DNA from: Onchocerca volvulus
Taxonomy: Eukaryota; Nematoda; Chromadorea; Rhabditida; Onchocercidae
Direction: 5' to 3'
NCBI GenBank assembly: GCA_000499405.2
Contig: HG738137.1
Span: 24,270,798-24,334,797, forward strand
DNA: 64,000 nt
This document shows positions 48,201-60,231 of this stretch, piece after piece (position 1 is the stretch's first letter; each line of letters starts with the position of its first letter). Under the pieces are notes generated by a model that saw only the letters and a list, made by a program, of their open reading frames with translations, did not search any database and was not told the origin of the DNA. The translations under genes and the position numbers were made by a program.

Positions 48201-51200
48201 TTGATGAGAATTAAATTTAGTTTCAAATAATGTTTAGTTTAAAATATTATAACAGTACGTTTATCATTAAATTTTTATGTAATTTCATTTGTATTTTCTA
48301 GTAAGAATAATTTTTCAGTTCTTGATTGACAAATTCGTTTCCTTTTATTCTTTCTCCTTTTTTTTTTTTTTTTTTTAAATTTCTTAATTGTTATTTAAGC
48401 GATTAAAGCTTAAGCAATATATTGCGGGAATTTGTCGAGAAATTTGTTTAATCTTCTTCATATTGCGACAATAAATAGCATTTCAATGTTTAATTATTTA
48501 TTGGGTAAAACTTTAAATAGAAGTAAACAATTGTGTTACTTTCCCACAATTTGATTTTCTTTTTTCGTTTTATTACATCAAAATTCTCACACTTTATTCA
48601 TATTAGAAAATACATATAATGCAAATAATTTCATAATGAAATCATAGAAAGTTCAGAAGAAAATTCAGAACTTTCCTTAATAGTTATTAATAACTCTCTG
48701 AAACTAAACCAATAATTTGATATTTATACTGCTATCAGAAAATATCAGAAATTTATGTGCAATATTTTATACATAATAATTCAAATATCAGAATTCATGC
48801 AAAATATTTATTGCTAGGAAAAAACGATATAAGAATTCAATAATACATCATTTTAAATGCTACTTCAATTATTTAACAGTTTATTATTATATTTTCTCAC
48901 TCTCTTTCTACATAAAACCTAAATTCAGTTATAGACTGATGAAAAATTTTAAAAATTTTCAGTTATGATGCAAAGATGACTAATTCAGCTAAACTGAATG
49001 AATTTAGAATTATCACTGATAAATATTATCATTCATACTTTCCTTGTACATAAATAATTTGAAAGTCAGCAAATAACGAATGAAATTTTTTAAATGAAAC
49101 ATTAGTCAAAATTTAATAAAAAAAGGAATTGCACTCAGCTTGAAAGCTTTTTCAACTATTTTGCTTTAAGTAAGAAAAAAAAAGCAAAGAAATTTAAATA
49201 TTTATTTTATTGCTATTAGATTTATTATTGATTGTAAATATTTGTTAAATCGCCTTATATTTTTTTAAATATTTGAAGACCGATATTTTTCACAAAATTT
49301 CTAATTATTTAAAAAAAATGCCCTTTTCACAGAAAAAATTTTTATTTATAAAGACATTCATCTTTTCCTGAAAATATTTGCAATGATTGTTTGATTGCAT
49401 CTATATTAAAAGGAAATAAAATGGAATTTGATTTCTGAAATTTAAGCGAATTTTTTTTTTTGTTCTTAGTTGAAAAAAAAAGGAAGAAAAAGCTTTAATA
49501 TACTATTGTGGGAAAAAAAATGTGTAAACATTATTTATCAAATGTAAGTATGAGTATTATGTAATGAAGAAAATAATGCGAGAATATTTAATAATGTAAA
49601 ACTTTTAATTACCATCTCATTTTTAATTAACATTTTCACATCTCCTTTTTCCTCCGTTAGAATAATAATAATAATTATGAAAATAATTTCGTTATTCAAA
49701 TTATTCCATTCACTATTACTTCAATTTTATCGAATCACCACGAATTCGCGTAAATTACGTGAAATTTCAAATGAAGGAAAGAATCAGTATTTGATATGAA
49801 GTAAATTTTAAATGATATTTTAGTAATTTTGCATCTAAAATATTATCTTGGCTCAGTGTTCGTTGGAATTCAGGTATGATTTATGATGAGGCCATAATTC
49901 TATCTTTCTTTCAATCGATTTTTTGTTATTCCTGTTGAAATTCTTTTTACTTGATCTACTGAAGGCAAATGATTGGACTACTTTTTCGGATATAATTTTG
50001 ATCAGAAAATAGAAAGTCTATCTGTCAATTTTTAGGCCAACAATTTTCTCTTTTCATTTGGGCTTATTATCTGATGAGGAAAATAGGCTGATGTCCGACA
50101 CTTGACTCATTAGGAGAAAACTGAAATCGCTATATAGCCATGGCGATTATCCATTTCGAGCATCTCATCAGTTATTTTTCCTCTTCATCAACGACGAAAT
50201 TGTAACTTAGTAGATTGCCTTTATAAATTTAAATCTTATCTTTATCTTGCCTGAAATGTGCAAAAAAAAAAGCAAATAAATTATTGAAAAAAAAAAAAAA
50301 ATTACTGTTAGGAATTTTTGAAAGATTGCGAAAAAAAAAAAAAAACTAATCATGCCTTCTATATTGCTGCTCAAATTTTTTACTAATTTCTTTCGACATT
50401 TTAATGATTGTTTGCACACGAGATTTTGTTAGAGGTAAAATTTTCGAAAGAATTATTTCTTTCAATAAAAAAAAAAACTCAGATAACTTCATTGATTTGT
50501 AGATTTGTATCACTTACTTTTGTTACTTTGATGAAATGAATAATGCCTCTTCAATTTTCTTAAATATCATTCAAAAACTTTTTCACCTATATAAAGCGAC
50601 ATATTCATAAGTTATACTTTATCCTAACTCTCCAAAACACTCTTATTAGTAGCACAAATTTGGAAAAAAGTAAATATTATCGATTATATTTACTTTTTTT
50701 GAATATCATTGAAAAGCTTTATACGTGACATTTTTATAAGTTGTACTTTAATTCTAACTTTCGAGACATTCTAACTAACAACATAAGTTTCAAATTAAAA
50801 AATCTTATTTAATTATCATTTCAAATTTCTCCTTTATATTGCTAAAAATAGGAACTGGTGAATACATAATAACAATTCCAGTATTCATCTATTTCTCATT
50901 TCCATTTCGTATTATTTTTTTTTTAAATAATAATTAAAATTTCGATATCAAAGATGAATTTTTATTTTTATTTTTTGATCATATTGTAAATGCACATTCA
51001 TGCTTTGTTTTATCATAATTTAATAATGAGCAGCATTCAATAATAATTGTTCATAAAAAAGACCATAGAAAAAGTTTCTTATCACATATCCTACTAATTA
51101 GCTAATTAAGAATTAATTAGGAATTGACAGAAAACCATTATAACACTTTTGTTGTACTTTAGAATTGTTAATTTAAATTTGTGCAGTAAAATTATTTTAA

Positions 51201-52855
51201 AATTTTCTAAATTTCCAGCGTCTGAAATGAATCATAATATAATCGATTAAATATTTTCAATATCATGCAAAAAAATATTTTCATTTAAACTGCTCAATTT
51301 GTAAAATTTTGTTCATCACTTATTTATTACTTAATTAAATTGTTTAAATTTCACTTATTACCCAATTAAGTTGTTTAATGACAAATCCAATATGAATCTA
51401 CGAAATAATATAAAAAAATAAATTTGCATGATTATTTAGAAGACAATTTTTGATTTCATATTTTAATTAATCATCTCATTATTGTGAAATATTTTAGAGC
51501 AAATTTAACATAAACAATATTTAATTGCTTTTTTTATTCTTAATTAATAGACATTTAAATTGATATTTTGCCTTTTGATGACAGTGAATCAATTTTCAAT
51601 ACTTTCACAAGAATCTGAAGCGTACTAATTTCATTGATAGTTGAATAATCAGAGATGATATTTCTAGTTTGCTACGAGTGAAAATGTTTGAGAAACTACC
51701 ATCCCCAAATTTTAGAGCAATTTATAGATATTGTTATATTTGAAATTAAATAAGAATCTGTCATTTTCATCAATAAGAATTTGTTATCTTTAAATTTTAA
51801 AGCTCTAAGTGAAAAATTTGATAAATTCTCAGACTCATAGATTCGAAAATTTCAAATTTTCAATTCGTTTATCAAACAATTTTCCTGTAAATAACTCACT
51901 CAACTCATTAAAAATAGACACCTGTGTTAAATTGGAAACATAAAAATCATTAATAATTAAAACAATGCGAAATTTTCCTGCGTCATATTTTATTTGAAAT
52001 ATGAATGATTAATTTAAATAAAAGTTTTAACATATTAAAATAAACGTCGTCGCTTTATTTTCTATTATTATCAACCTTTAATGCATAAAAATCTCATTCC
52101 TTTGCATAATTAAAATAGATAATTTATATAAGAGTAACTAAAGTGACGTAATCTTGATAGGATGACATAAATGCAAGCTAGAATACGTAATCAAAAAATC
52201 GTGATAAAACGATAATGGCATCGTTAATTTAAATTGATGATTGAATTGAAATTAATTTTATGACGAAATTTTGAGTAAACAAATTTAATTAGACTGATTT
52301 AGGTTTCAATGACTTTCATGAAGGAATTCTCAAATATTTTACATATGTGAAACTCTTGTCTATTTATCTTATTATTATTTTTAGATAACTCAGGCTATCC
52401 ATATAACTTGTTTTAAATTTAATTAGAATGGATATAACCGTAGAATTTCTTTTGTTGAATAATGAATTTGATAATTAATTAAAAAAAAAAAATCTACATA
52501 TTCTTGAGAGAAATCAATCATTCTAGATATTGTATGAAATTTTTAGTACTCGGGATCTGATAATATTCAATTTACCATTCAACAAAATGACAGATATTTT
52601 GAAGTTTGATAATACTTCTTTTCTCAATGTTGAAATGACAATATTATGAAATTAGCAGCATTCAAAAATTATCAACCTATGAAAATGATATATACTATCG
52701 ATTTAAATTACTCTTACTTATTTATTTAATCGATCATTTTATTTGTGAAGTGAAAAACAACACTTTGAGAAAACTTTGCTTTGTTTTTTTTTTGGCAGCA
52801 TTTTCTCATTATGTTTAAAGTAATATAGAAATATGATTATTACAGGTGATCACTA

Positions 52856-54398
52856 ATGATGGTTCATCAAATGTTATCTTTGATTCTTTTGTTACTGGTA
52901 AATTTCACTTTTATACAATTAAATAAATAAAGTAAATAACTAGACAATGAATTGAGTGATAACATACTTTCATCCTTTAATATTTAATCTTTTTTTATAA
53001 TTAATTTCGATAAGATTTGATAAATAACAGAATATTCAATGCAAAAAATTATAGAATCATCATGAAGATGAATTCATCTCTACAGAACTCGATAAAAAAA
53101 AAAAGCAATGTGCTAGTAAATGTAATTGATTGAGTAATTAATCAATTAATCGATAAATCAAAATTACTTTTTCAATAGATATCTGTATGAATATACAGTG
53201 CAAGAAAGAGATTTTTTTTTAGGAATTGAATGGTATTCGTTGCGCAAAATCTGAATTTGATGGCATGGAAAAGATGCGGGATTCCAACAAAGACTCCAGA
53301 TTGCACGAAAAGTTTCAAAAAGATGATGGATTCTGGAAAGGAAAACGATCTTTGTATTCAGTAGAAGGTAACAGAATGGCAATACCACTTCTGAATTCGG
53401 ATGGTGCAGGATTTAGGAGAGGAAAGGGAGCTCTTGATTATATGGAAGCTGATGGAACTGGAATGGGAATCCGATATCTGGATGATTTTGGGGGTAATGG
53501 ATTCGGATTAGAGAAACGAGCGCTCGATTCATTAGAAGGCGCGGGATTCGGAATGGAAAAGAAAGCTCTCGATTCAATAGAGGGTGAAGGATTTGGATTC
53601 AAGAAACGTGCTCTCGATGCTTTAGAAGGTGCTGGGTTCGGAATTCAAAAACGAGCTTTGGATGAATTAGAAGGTGCGGGATTTGGGCTTAAAAAACGAG
53701 CTCTCGATTCATTGGAGGGTGAAGGATTCGGATTCAAAAAACGAGCTCTCGATGCTTTGGAAGGAGCGGGATTCGGAATTCAAAAACGAGCTTTGGATGA
53801 ATTAGAAGGTGCGGGATTTGGACTGAAAAAACGAGTTCTTCATCCAGTAAAGAATACGAGATATGGAGCAAGAATAAATGTGAATAATATTCAAAATGAA
53901 GCATATGATAGATTGCAAAATTATCTTTTCCAACCTTCTGGTAAATTTTAATCTTAAATATGATAAAATTGATTGCTTATCAGTAAAATAAACAAACTAT
54001 AAAAAATTTGATTTCTTGAAAATAAAAAAAATGACAGTAAATTTAATGAATTCTTGTAATAATTGTAAATTTATTCAAAATGAATTTAAATTAAAATGAA
54101 TAAAAAAAATGATAGATTAGTTTGCAGGCTTTAGGCCGAAACGATTCCGTTCTAATCATTATTCCATAAATGGAAGGCATTCTTATCCAGCCAAAATGAT
54201 AATTTCGACTGGTAATTTTTCATTCATTTCATTTTTTAAATTTTCGTGAATTCTTAATTAAAATTCGAAATGCAAAAGCTATTTTAGAAAATTTCCAAAT
54301 CACTAATAAATTTATCAGTGATCCATTCCAAATGAAGAAATATTCATATAATCAACAATTATAATTAAATAATTGATAATTTTTCAGATTATTTATAA
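52856..54398 (+). CDS. nlp-14: Orcokinin-like neuropeptide precursor (NLP-14 type)
   Basis: A prepropeptide cut at dibasic sites into secreted orcokinin-like peptides; nematode NLP-14 peptides (ALDGLDGSGFGFD type) act in the nervous system, with reported roles in sleep-like and feeding states. Exons 52856-52897, 53223-53940, 54128-54211, 54388-54398: 284 residues. Exon 1 is the signal peptide (MMVHQMLSLILLLL), 11 bases after a TATTACAG acceptor, likely a trans-splice site. Exon 2 carries eight peptide units separated by KR, KK or KKR: one divergent (YLDDFGGNGFGLE) and seven ALDxxEGxGFGx forms such as ALDSLEGAGFGME, ALDALEGAGFGIQ and ALDELEGAGFGL. A spacer follows, with a possible further cut at PKR in exon 3; the model ends STDYL. 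If introns 2 and 3 are not spliced, the protein would instead stop at 53951. Confidence 0.93.
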
Positions 54399-56159
54399 GT
54401 TTATAAGGTTTCTAAGCTGAATTATAAGGTTGTAAGCCAAGTTGATATATTTGTTGATAAGTTATTGAAACTAAGATGATTTATAAGCTAACTAGAGAAA
54501 ATATGTATCGAGCGTGACTTACGCTCTTTACATCTTTTCATATATATATATTTTTTTAAAAATTTGTTTTGATTTCGCTAAACATGGGGCATTTTCGTAT
54601 TCTGAAATTTACTTCGTTAGAATTTATTTCAGTTCAAAATAAAATTATTTATTCAAAGGACATGAAAATGAAATAATTAGAAATTCAAAAATTTCAATAA
54701 TTTAAATCAAATTTGCAATGATCAAGCCAATTTTTAACTATTTCTTGGAAATGAAAATAAAATTAATTAATTGTATAATTTTTAGGAAAATATCTGAAAT
54801 GAAATATGAATAGATAGAAAGAGAGAAAGAAAAAAAAAAAAAGTGTCACGGAGCTCATGTACGACTATTGTATGACATTAAAGTATCCTAAATCGATGCG
54901 AAACTTTTCATTGTATCGTTTAATGAACATAATAAAATATATTTGTATTCCCAATCTTACGTAAATAACAAAGTAAAATACGTGAGAAATATTGATTTAA
55001 TCATATCGTGTGAAAATAAACTTATGAAAGAAAAGAAAAGTCAAAAATGCTTCTTTTTTTGTATGAATTCTGAAATTCAATCTGGATTCTTATTTCATTT
55101 TTGCACGTATGATTCATGGATTGTGGAAATATCGAAATTTTTAATTTTGATTACTATTTTATAGCATATACCAAATAAAACTCAGAAACAGTTAAAATTA
55201 TTAAAGAGTTACAATTGCAATAATCCATTGTGTTTAATTGGGATTGGAAAATTTTTTTTGGCTTCATTTTAAAATATATTGGAAATATTTGGCTGCATCT
55301 GCAAATATGTCATTATAATTCGATCTCGATATAGCAACTTGCATATGCATATTATAAAAAGCATGTAACGTGAATGCATGCAACGTGCAGCTTGCATGTA
55401 CCAGCAATGTATGAGAAAGAAAGAAGAAAATTTATCATGAAGTGTTAATCATTATCTTAATATACAATAAATACAGACAATGCAATCAAAAAAACTTAAA
55501 ACTAAGTGAGTAAGTAATAAGTAATACTGTTTTGGCTGGATCTTTAATAATATCTAAATTAGTGTAATTTAATTTTAAGTATTGTATAATGTTACCTTCC
55601 TCAGAAATGTGGAGAGACAAATTTATCTAGGTAAATTTATTTGTAGCATGAACATGTGAACCAATAGATCGAATCAGATAGTACTTATTGTAGAATGAAT
55701 ATGTGAACTGATGAATCGAACCAAATATTGCCTGATAATGATTAAAAAATTAAAGGTCAAGTGAATAGATAAAATTTAAATAAGTCTATCAGAATGTTAT
55801 CGGATGAAGATGTATCGTTGCAAAAAATAAATAAGATCTGTTATTTCTATAATGATGAAACAAGAATATTAAATGTTTATTGGACAGACAAAGCTTAATA
55901 ATGAATATTTATGCCGATAAAATGAATCCAAAATATAATATAAATTGTTAAATATCACATTTAAGAAAATTTCTGATCATATTCCGACCAAAATATGATC
56001 GGAATTTTTTTTTTTTTAGTTTGACAATTTATATTCATAGAGTTTTCTCTTCGAATTGAAGCAAATCATCGCTTACTTCGTCTCTCAATGAATCGAGTGA
56101 TCAAATTGCTTTTCCTAATATTTCCACTTTAAAATTCCGATACTTCGATTTTGAGTATG

Positions 56160-56400
56160 AAATGACTTTTGATTTCAAACTAGCTGTATCCGGCCATTCC
56201 TCACGTTCCGTCCAGCTAGCCTGTATAAATGAAAATGTCCACTTGTTTGCTTCTACCCTTCACAGGTGTGACAAGGAAAAAAAAAATAGATATGACTATA
56301 TAGAAACATGCGCCTATTCGAATGCAACATTTTATCAAAATTTTAAAGCAATAGGTAAAGAACTTCCAGAGATTGATGATCTTGAACAAGGAATATTTAA
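56160..56400. repeat. Dispersed repeat copy 2
   Basis: Aligns by eye to 44600-44760: TATAAATGAAAATGTCCACT, then ACATGCGCCTATTCGAATGC, then TCAAAATTTTAAAGCAATAG. At its left edge CTAGCTG (56180-56186) and CAGCTAG (56213-56219) form a 7-bp inverted repeat around a GC-rich 26-base spacer. The 121-residue open frame across it is not gene-like. Confidence 0.6.
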
Positions 56401-56734
56401 TAAACTTCGTTTTGTTTTATTTTTTTTTCTGATTCAAAAAAGGCTTAAAATTCAAAAACCAAAAAAAAAAAAAAAGAAAAGAATACACACAACTATAGAA
56501 TTATACTATTATCTAAAATATAAATAATTAGTTTTAAAAAATTACAGAAAAAACTTTTTTTAAATTTGTTTCTTTGTTTAATATAATTGTAATTATAATA
56601 AATAACTGAAGAATTATAAAATTCATAAAAAAAACAAAAGTAAAAGAAAAAGAGAATACAGCATTCCAAATAAAAAAAGGGAATAAAATGTCTTTTTTTA
56701 TGTTTATTTGAAATCATAAGATAGTTTTTTTTTC

Positions 56735-56850
56735 TATGTGAATGAAAATGTACATGTTTGTTTGTTCAAAATCTTAAATTAATCTCACCGATTAATTTCA
56801 AATTTTGACACACAACGTTGCATTCGAACACATGCATGTTTTTTTTATAT
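56735..56850. repeat. Dispersed repeat copy 3, core inverted relative to copies 1 and 2
   Basis: GAAAATGTACATGTTTGTTT is followed by CACCGATTAATTTCAAATTT and ACAACGTTGCATTCGAACAC. The second half is the reverse complement of the core seen at 44690-44740; the first half keeps the direct orientation. The AACGTT palindrome in the core probably underlies the mixed orientation. Confidence 0.65.
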
Positions 56851-56964
56851 ACATGCGTTGTTGTGGCTGAGTCTGATTAAATGGAAAAGAAAGAAAAGAG
56901 AAACGCACGTTTCTAATTTTGGGGAAGAAATCTGATAGGTTTGTAATCTAATTGAATTGAAGAT

Positions 56965-57912
56965 TGATTCTTGCTATTGTGATCAAACTAGATCAGCAAA
57001 AATAGATGTAAGGTGTTTTTTGTATTTTGTGTGATAGCGACGAATCCTGTTGAAAAAAGTTTTATTGAATGATGAAAGACTGATTCTTCGTAACAAACAA
57101 TTATCAAAGAATATCCCGTCAAATTGATCACTGCGTTATTCTTTCCTTCATCGCTCGTATGAATACTGCTCAATTGAATTGTCAAATTGTTGCTACTATT
57201 GTATCGCTTTGAACTCGAAATTGTTACTGCTGTGCTCTTAGAAAAACTCAGAATTTGAATTTGAACTCCAGCTCCAAATCTTGTACCTTTAAATCCTTTC
57301 TAGACTCCTCTCCTTTTACTTGATCTCCGCTATTTCATCGCTTGATTGGTTGGCCCCATTTGTTAATTTGTGAATTTCTTTTTTTTTTTTTTTTTTTTTT
57401 TTAAAGAGTTTTGGCGGTAGAAAAATCTGAGAAAAATTATTGTAGACGAGAAATGTTAAAGGTCAAGAAGCGCGAAGATATTAAAGGGATCAATAAACTG
57501 ATAAACATGTTTACTAAATAAGGAAAAAATTGATTAATGTCGAAATGCTTTGATTAATCGACCAAAGAAAGGTCATTCAATTATAAGGCGACATGCTGAA
57601 AATCTGGAAAGGAGAAGGAGTCCCGAAAGGATTTAAAAGGTTCGGATTTTAGAGCAAGGTCAATTCTTTTTGGAGCAAGAACTGGAGTTCGAGGTTGACA
57701 CAGCAGACTGATAATCAAGAGCATTATTCTTCTCAATAAGCAACAAGGAAAAGAATAACCTAGTAATCAGTTTGCCTGGATATTTCCTACTAATAATTTG
57801 TAACCAAGAATCGCTCTTCCGTCAATCAGTAAAACCTTTCTTCAAACATCTTTGTCGCAACAAACATAATCAGAAAATTTTCGCTGCAAATTTGGTGTCA
57901 CAAGTCGCCAAA
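56965..57912. repeat. Foldback element, diverged ~0.3-kb inverted arms
   Basis: The left arm (about 56965-57330) read in reverse complement matches the right arm (about 57605-57912) over most of its length. Shared blocks: AAAGGAGARGGAGTC, GAAAGGATTTAAA, CTGGAGTTC, AAGGAAAAGAATAAC, and a segment whose translations are clearly alike (LTGYSLIIVCYEESVF against LPGYFLLIICNQESLF). The centre is about 270 bp with a long poly-T at 57379-57402. It looks like an old foldback or MITE-like transposon. The open frames here are repeat-derived. Confidence 0.65.
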
Positions 57913-58055
57913 AGGAACAATAACAACATCGGTAATAGCTATGGACGAAGCATCATCACAAGAAAGTGGTAATGACGATACTACAAATAGCTTGAATTAC
58001 TTAAAGCCATCCAATTTTTCAATTCGAACTACCGTTCGGGAAATAAAACAATACG

Positions 58056-58095
58056 ATTCGCATTACCAGCGGCGTTTCTCGCTGGTAATGCGAAT
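58056..58095. repeat. Perfect 16-bp inverted repeat with 8-base loop
   Basis: ATTCGCATTACCAGCG (58056-58071) and its exact reverse complement CGCTGGTAATGCGAAT (58080-58095) flank GCGTTTCT. In such AT-rich DNA a GC-balanced perfect hairpin is conspicuous. It lies about 145 bp beyond the foldback arm and may be a transposon end or insertion scar. Confidence 0.9.
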
Positions 58096-58550
58096 ACTAG
58101 CACATCTCACAAAAATGGTCGTTCTGTTGTAGGTGACATCACACAATCAGTCAATGCCAAGAAATTAGTCATATTTGGTTTCAAACAGCATTCATTATAC
58201 AAGGAAGATGATTCGTTTGAAGCAGAAAAAGAAGAAAGCAGAAAAATTATCGATTTCATTATTGATTTTTTCAGCTTATTAATTTCGTTATTAATTCTGT
58301 TGTATGAATTGATGGAAGTGATTATTGCAATAATTTTAAATTTGATTCATAATTGATCAGATCATGAATTTAAAAACTTGTTGATAACTGAATTGAGCAA
58401 AATTTTATCGAAAAATTTTGATTTGCAAGTTTTATCTTAATTCTTTTAGAAAAAATTAGACTTAATTCTTTTAATATATTTGCCATTTATTGTTTGGATT
58501 GCAAATTGTTTCTTATATTTTAGGTAATAAATAATGCTTTTTTTAGTTTT

Positions 58551-58855
58551 TTCAGACAGCTAATAACAATCAAAACAGATGCTACCAATCAGTTTGCTTT
58601 TATAATAATACCTCGGATAAATATTTCAGATAATATTTCATTATTATCATAATAATTAGTAAGCTTGTAGTTAAGCTTGTCGTTATTAAGCTTTCAGATT
58701 TTTCAGATGGCTAATAAACTGGTTGGCAATATCTGTTTCGGTTGTTATCTTTGTAATAATATTAGATAAATATGAAATGTTTGTCAGATAATTGTTACTA
58801 CAATAATTAATAAGCTTATAATTAAGTTACAATTAAACTTGTCATTAAGTCCTCT
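58551..58855. repeat. Tandem duplication of a ~150-bp segment
   Basis: Copy 1 (58551-58700) and copy 2 (58701-58855) both begin TTTCAGAYRGCTAATAA, share a middle TAATAAT(A/T) block followed by GATAAATAT, and close with AATAATTAGTAAGCTTGTAG or AATAATTAATAAGCTTATAA. The copies have diverged clearly. Confidence 0.7.
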
Positions 58856-60231
58856 TCTTTCTCTCTCTTATAATCAAAATAAAAGTTTAAAACGCATATT
58901 TCCATCGTATAATCTTTATTTTTACTGCAAGCAATAAGAAGGAAATTCAAATAAAAGTTTTTTTTTTCAATTAAAATTATACTGTTCCAGAACAATAACA
59001 ATAATAGTTAAATTTTGCATAATTCTAATAAAAATCTGATAAAAATTATCAATAATTGGGTTTTGTTACATTATTTTAGTTCTGTTTCTTATGTATTTTC
59101 CATTCTTCCTTTGGTTTTTGTGCTCCTGTTTTGGTTTTTCTTTTTTTTACAATTGAAAATTTTTGCGAATACTTCATACCATAAAAAATAAAAAATTCAT
59201 TGTTTAAAAATTTTACAATTTTCCACTCCTTTTCGACATTATCTTAAACAGTAAATGCATCAATCGACGCTTTATAATTACAACAGTTCATCAATATTAA
59301 GCAAATATTCAAATTTTCAAAAAATTTTTAATATATTATTTCGAATCACAAGATTAGTTTAGAAGTAAATGTATATTAAATAAATTACTTTGAATTTTTT
59401 ATATTCTTTTTTCCATTTTTTCTTTTTTTCAATATTATCTTATGTTTATAAATTAATTTGAATTTTTCAAGCTCCTTTTTATTTCTTCATTATCCTATTT
59501 TCCATTAATGCATTCAATAACAAAAAAATCTTAAAGAAAGAAAAATGATAGCACGCATAATGTTATTATAGCTAATCACTTAAATTGATTTGAATTGGAA
59601 GCATATTTTGCTGATAATTCTATATTAAGAAAAAAAAAAATTCTATATCAAGTATCCATATATGCATAATGTATACAGCAAAGAGAAACAAGCTACATGA
59701 TAAGGATAACAAATTAGTAGGAGAAATACGAATGAAATGCTCCCTGACCCTCGAATATTGATGAAAAACTTGAAATTTATTCAGCTCTCAATATTATTAC
59801 ACTGACTTCATCTGATTTATGCCTGATATAAATTTTTATATGTAACACAAACTCAATATAGCAATAACGCTTTATAATTCATGTAAGCAATGTTATAAAG
59901 ATTTATTTTGCGGTAACTTTCTATTTTATGTAAATAAGAATTCATGCGACAAAAAAAAAAAAAGAAATAATGACCGAATGAAATCATGATACTGAGACAA
60001 TATTAAATGGAACAAAAATTTTTTCCCTGATATCTCCAAAACAGTAAGCGTTCTAAGAAATTACATTAGTTAATTTCAAAACTGAGTGGCTGACTATCAA
60101 GCGATAAAAAAAAAATGATAGAACATTAAAAATTCAATCCCATTTAATCTGATAATTTTTTTCCAGCCACTTTAGCAAATTAGGAACAAAAACACACAAA
60201 AAGAAAAATGCAACATTAAAAAAATAATGAT

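Larger units (their letters stand above)
39543..52855. other. 13.3-kb gene-poor region
   Basis: No coding exon, tRNA or rRNA could be supported on either strand. The sequence is extremely AT-rich, with many poly-A and poly-T runs, and open frames are short and low-complexity. Two repeats inside are listed separately. It separates the 5' end of the TBC gene (minus) from the 5' end of the orcokinin gene (plus), so distal control elements for both could lie here, but none can be recognised by eye. Confidence 0.6.
54399..60231. other. 5.8-kb intergenic region with decayed repeats
   Basis: No protein-coding gene is supported. The stretch from 56160 to 58860 is patchy in base composition and holds the diverged repeat copies, foldback, hairpin and tandem duplication listed separately. 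Elsewhere it is plain AT-rich DNA. A cluster of GCATGTAACG/GCATGCAACG words lies at 55360-55405, and a loose direct repeat (GAATATGTGAACTGATGAATCGAA type) at 55645-55725. Confidence 0.6.

Noticed and set aside
49850..50200. GC-richer stretch with CTGATGAG and CTCATCAG dyads
   Set aside because: The inverted words are short and not in the order needed for one stem; likely chance or an unidentifiable repeat remnant.
56988..58132. Open frames of 63-66 codons around the foldback
   Set aside because: Two of them are mirror images of each other in the inverted arms, and a third spans the 16-bp hairpin; none has splice partners.
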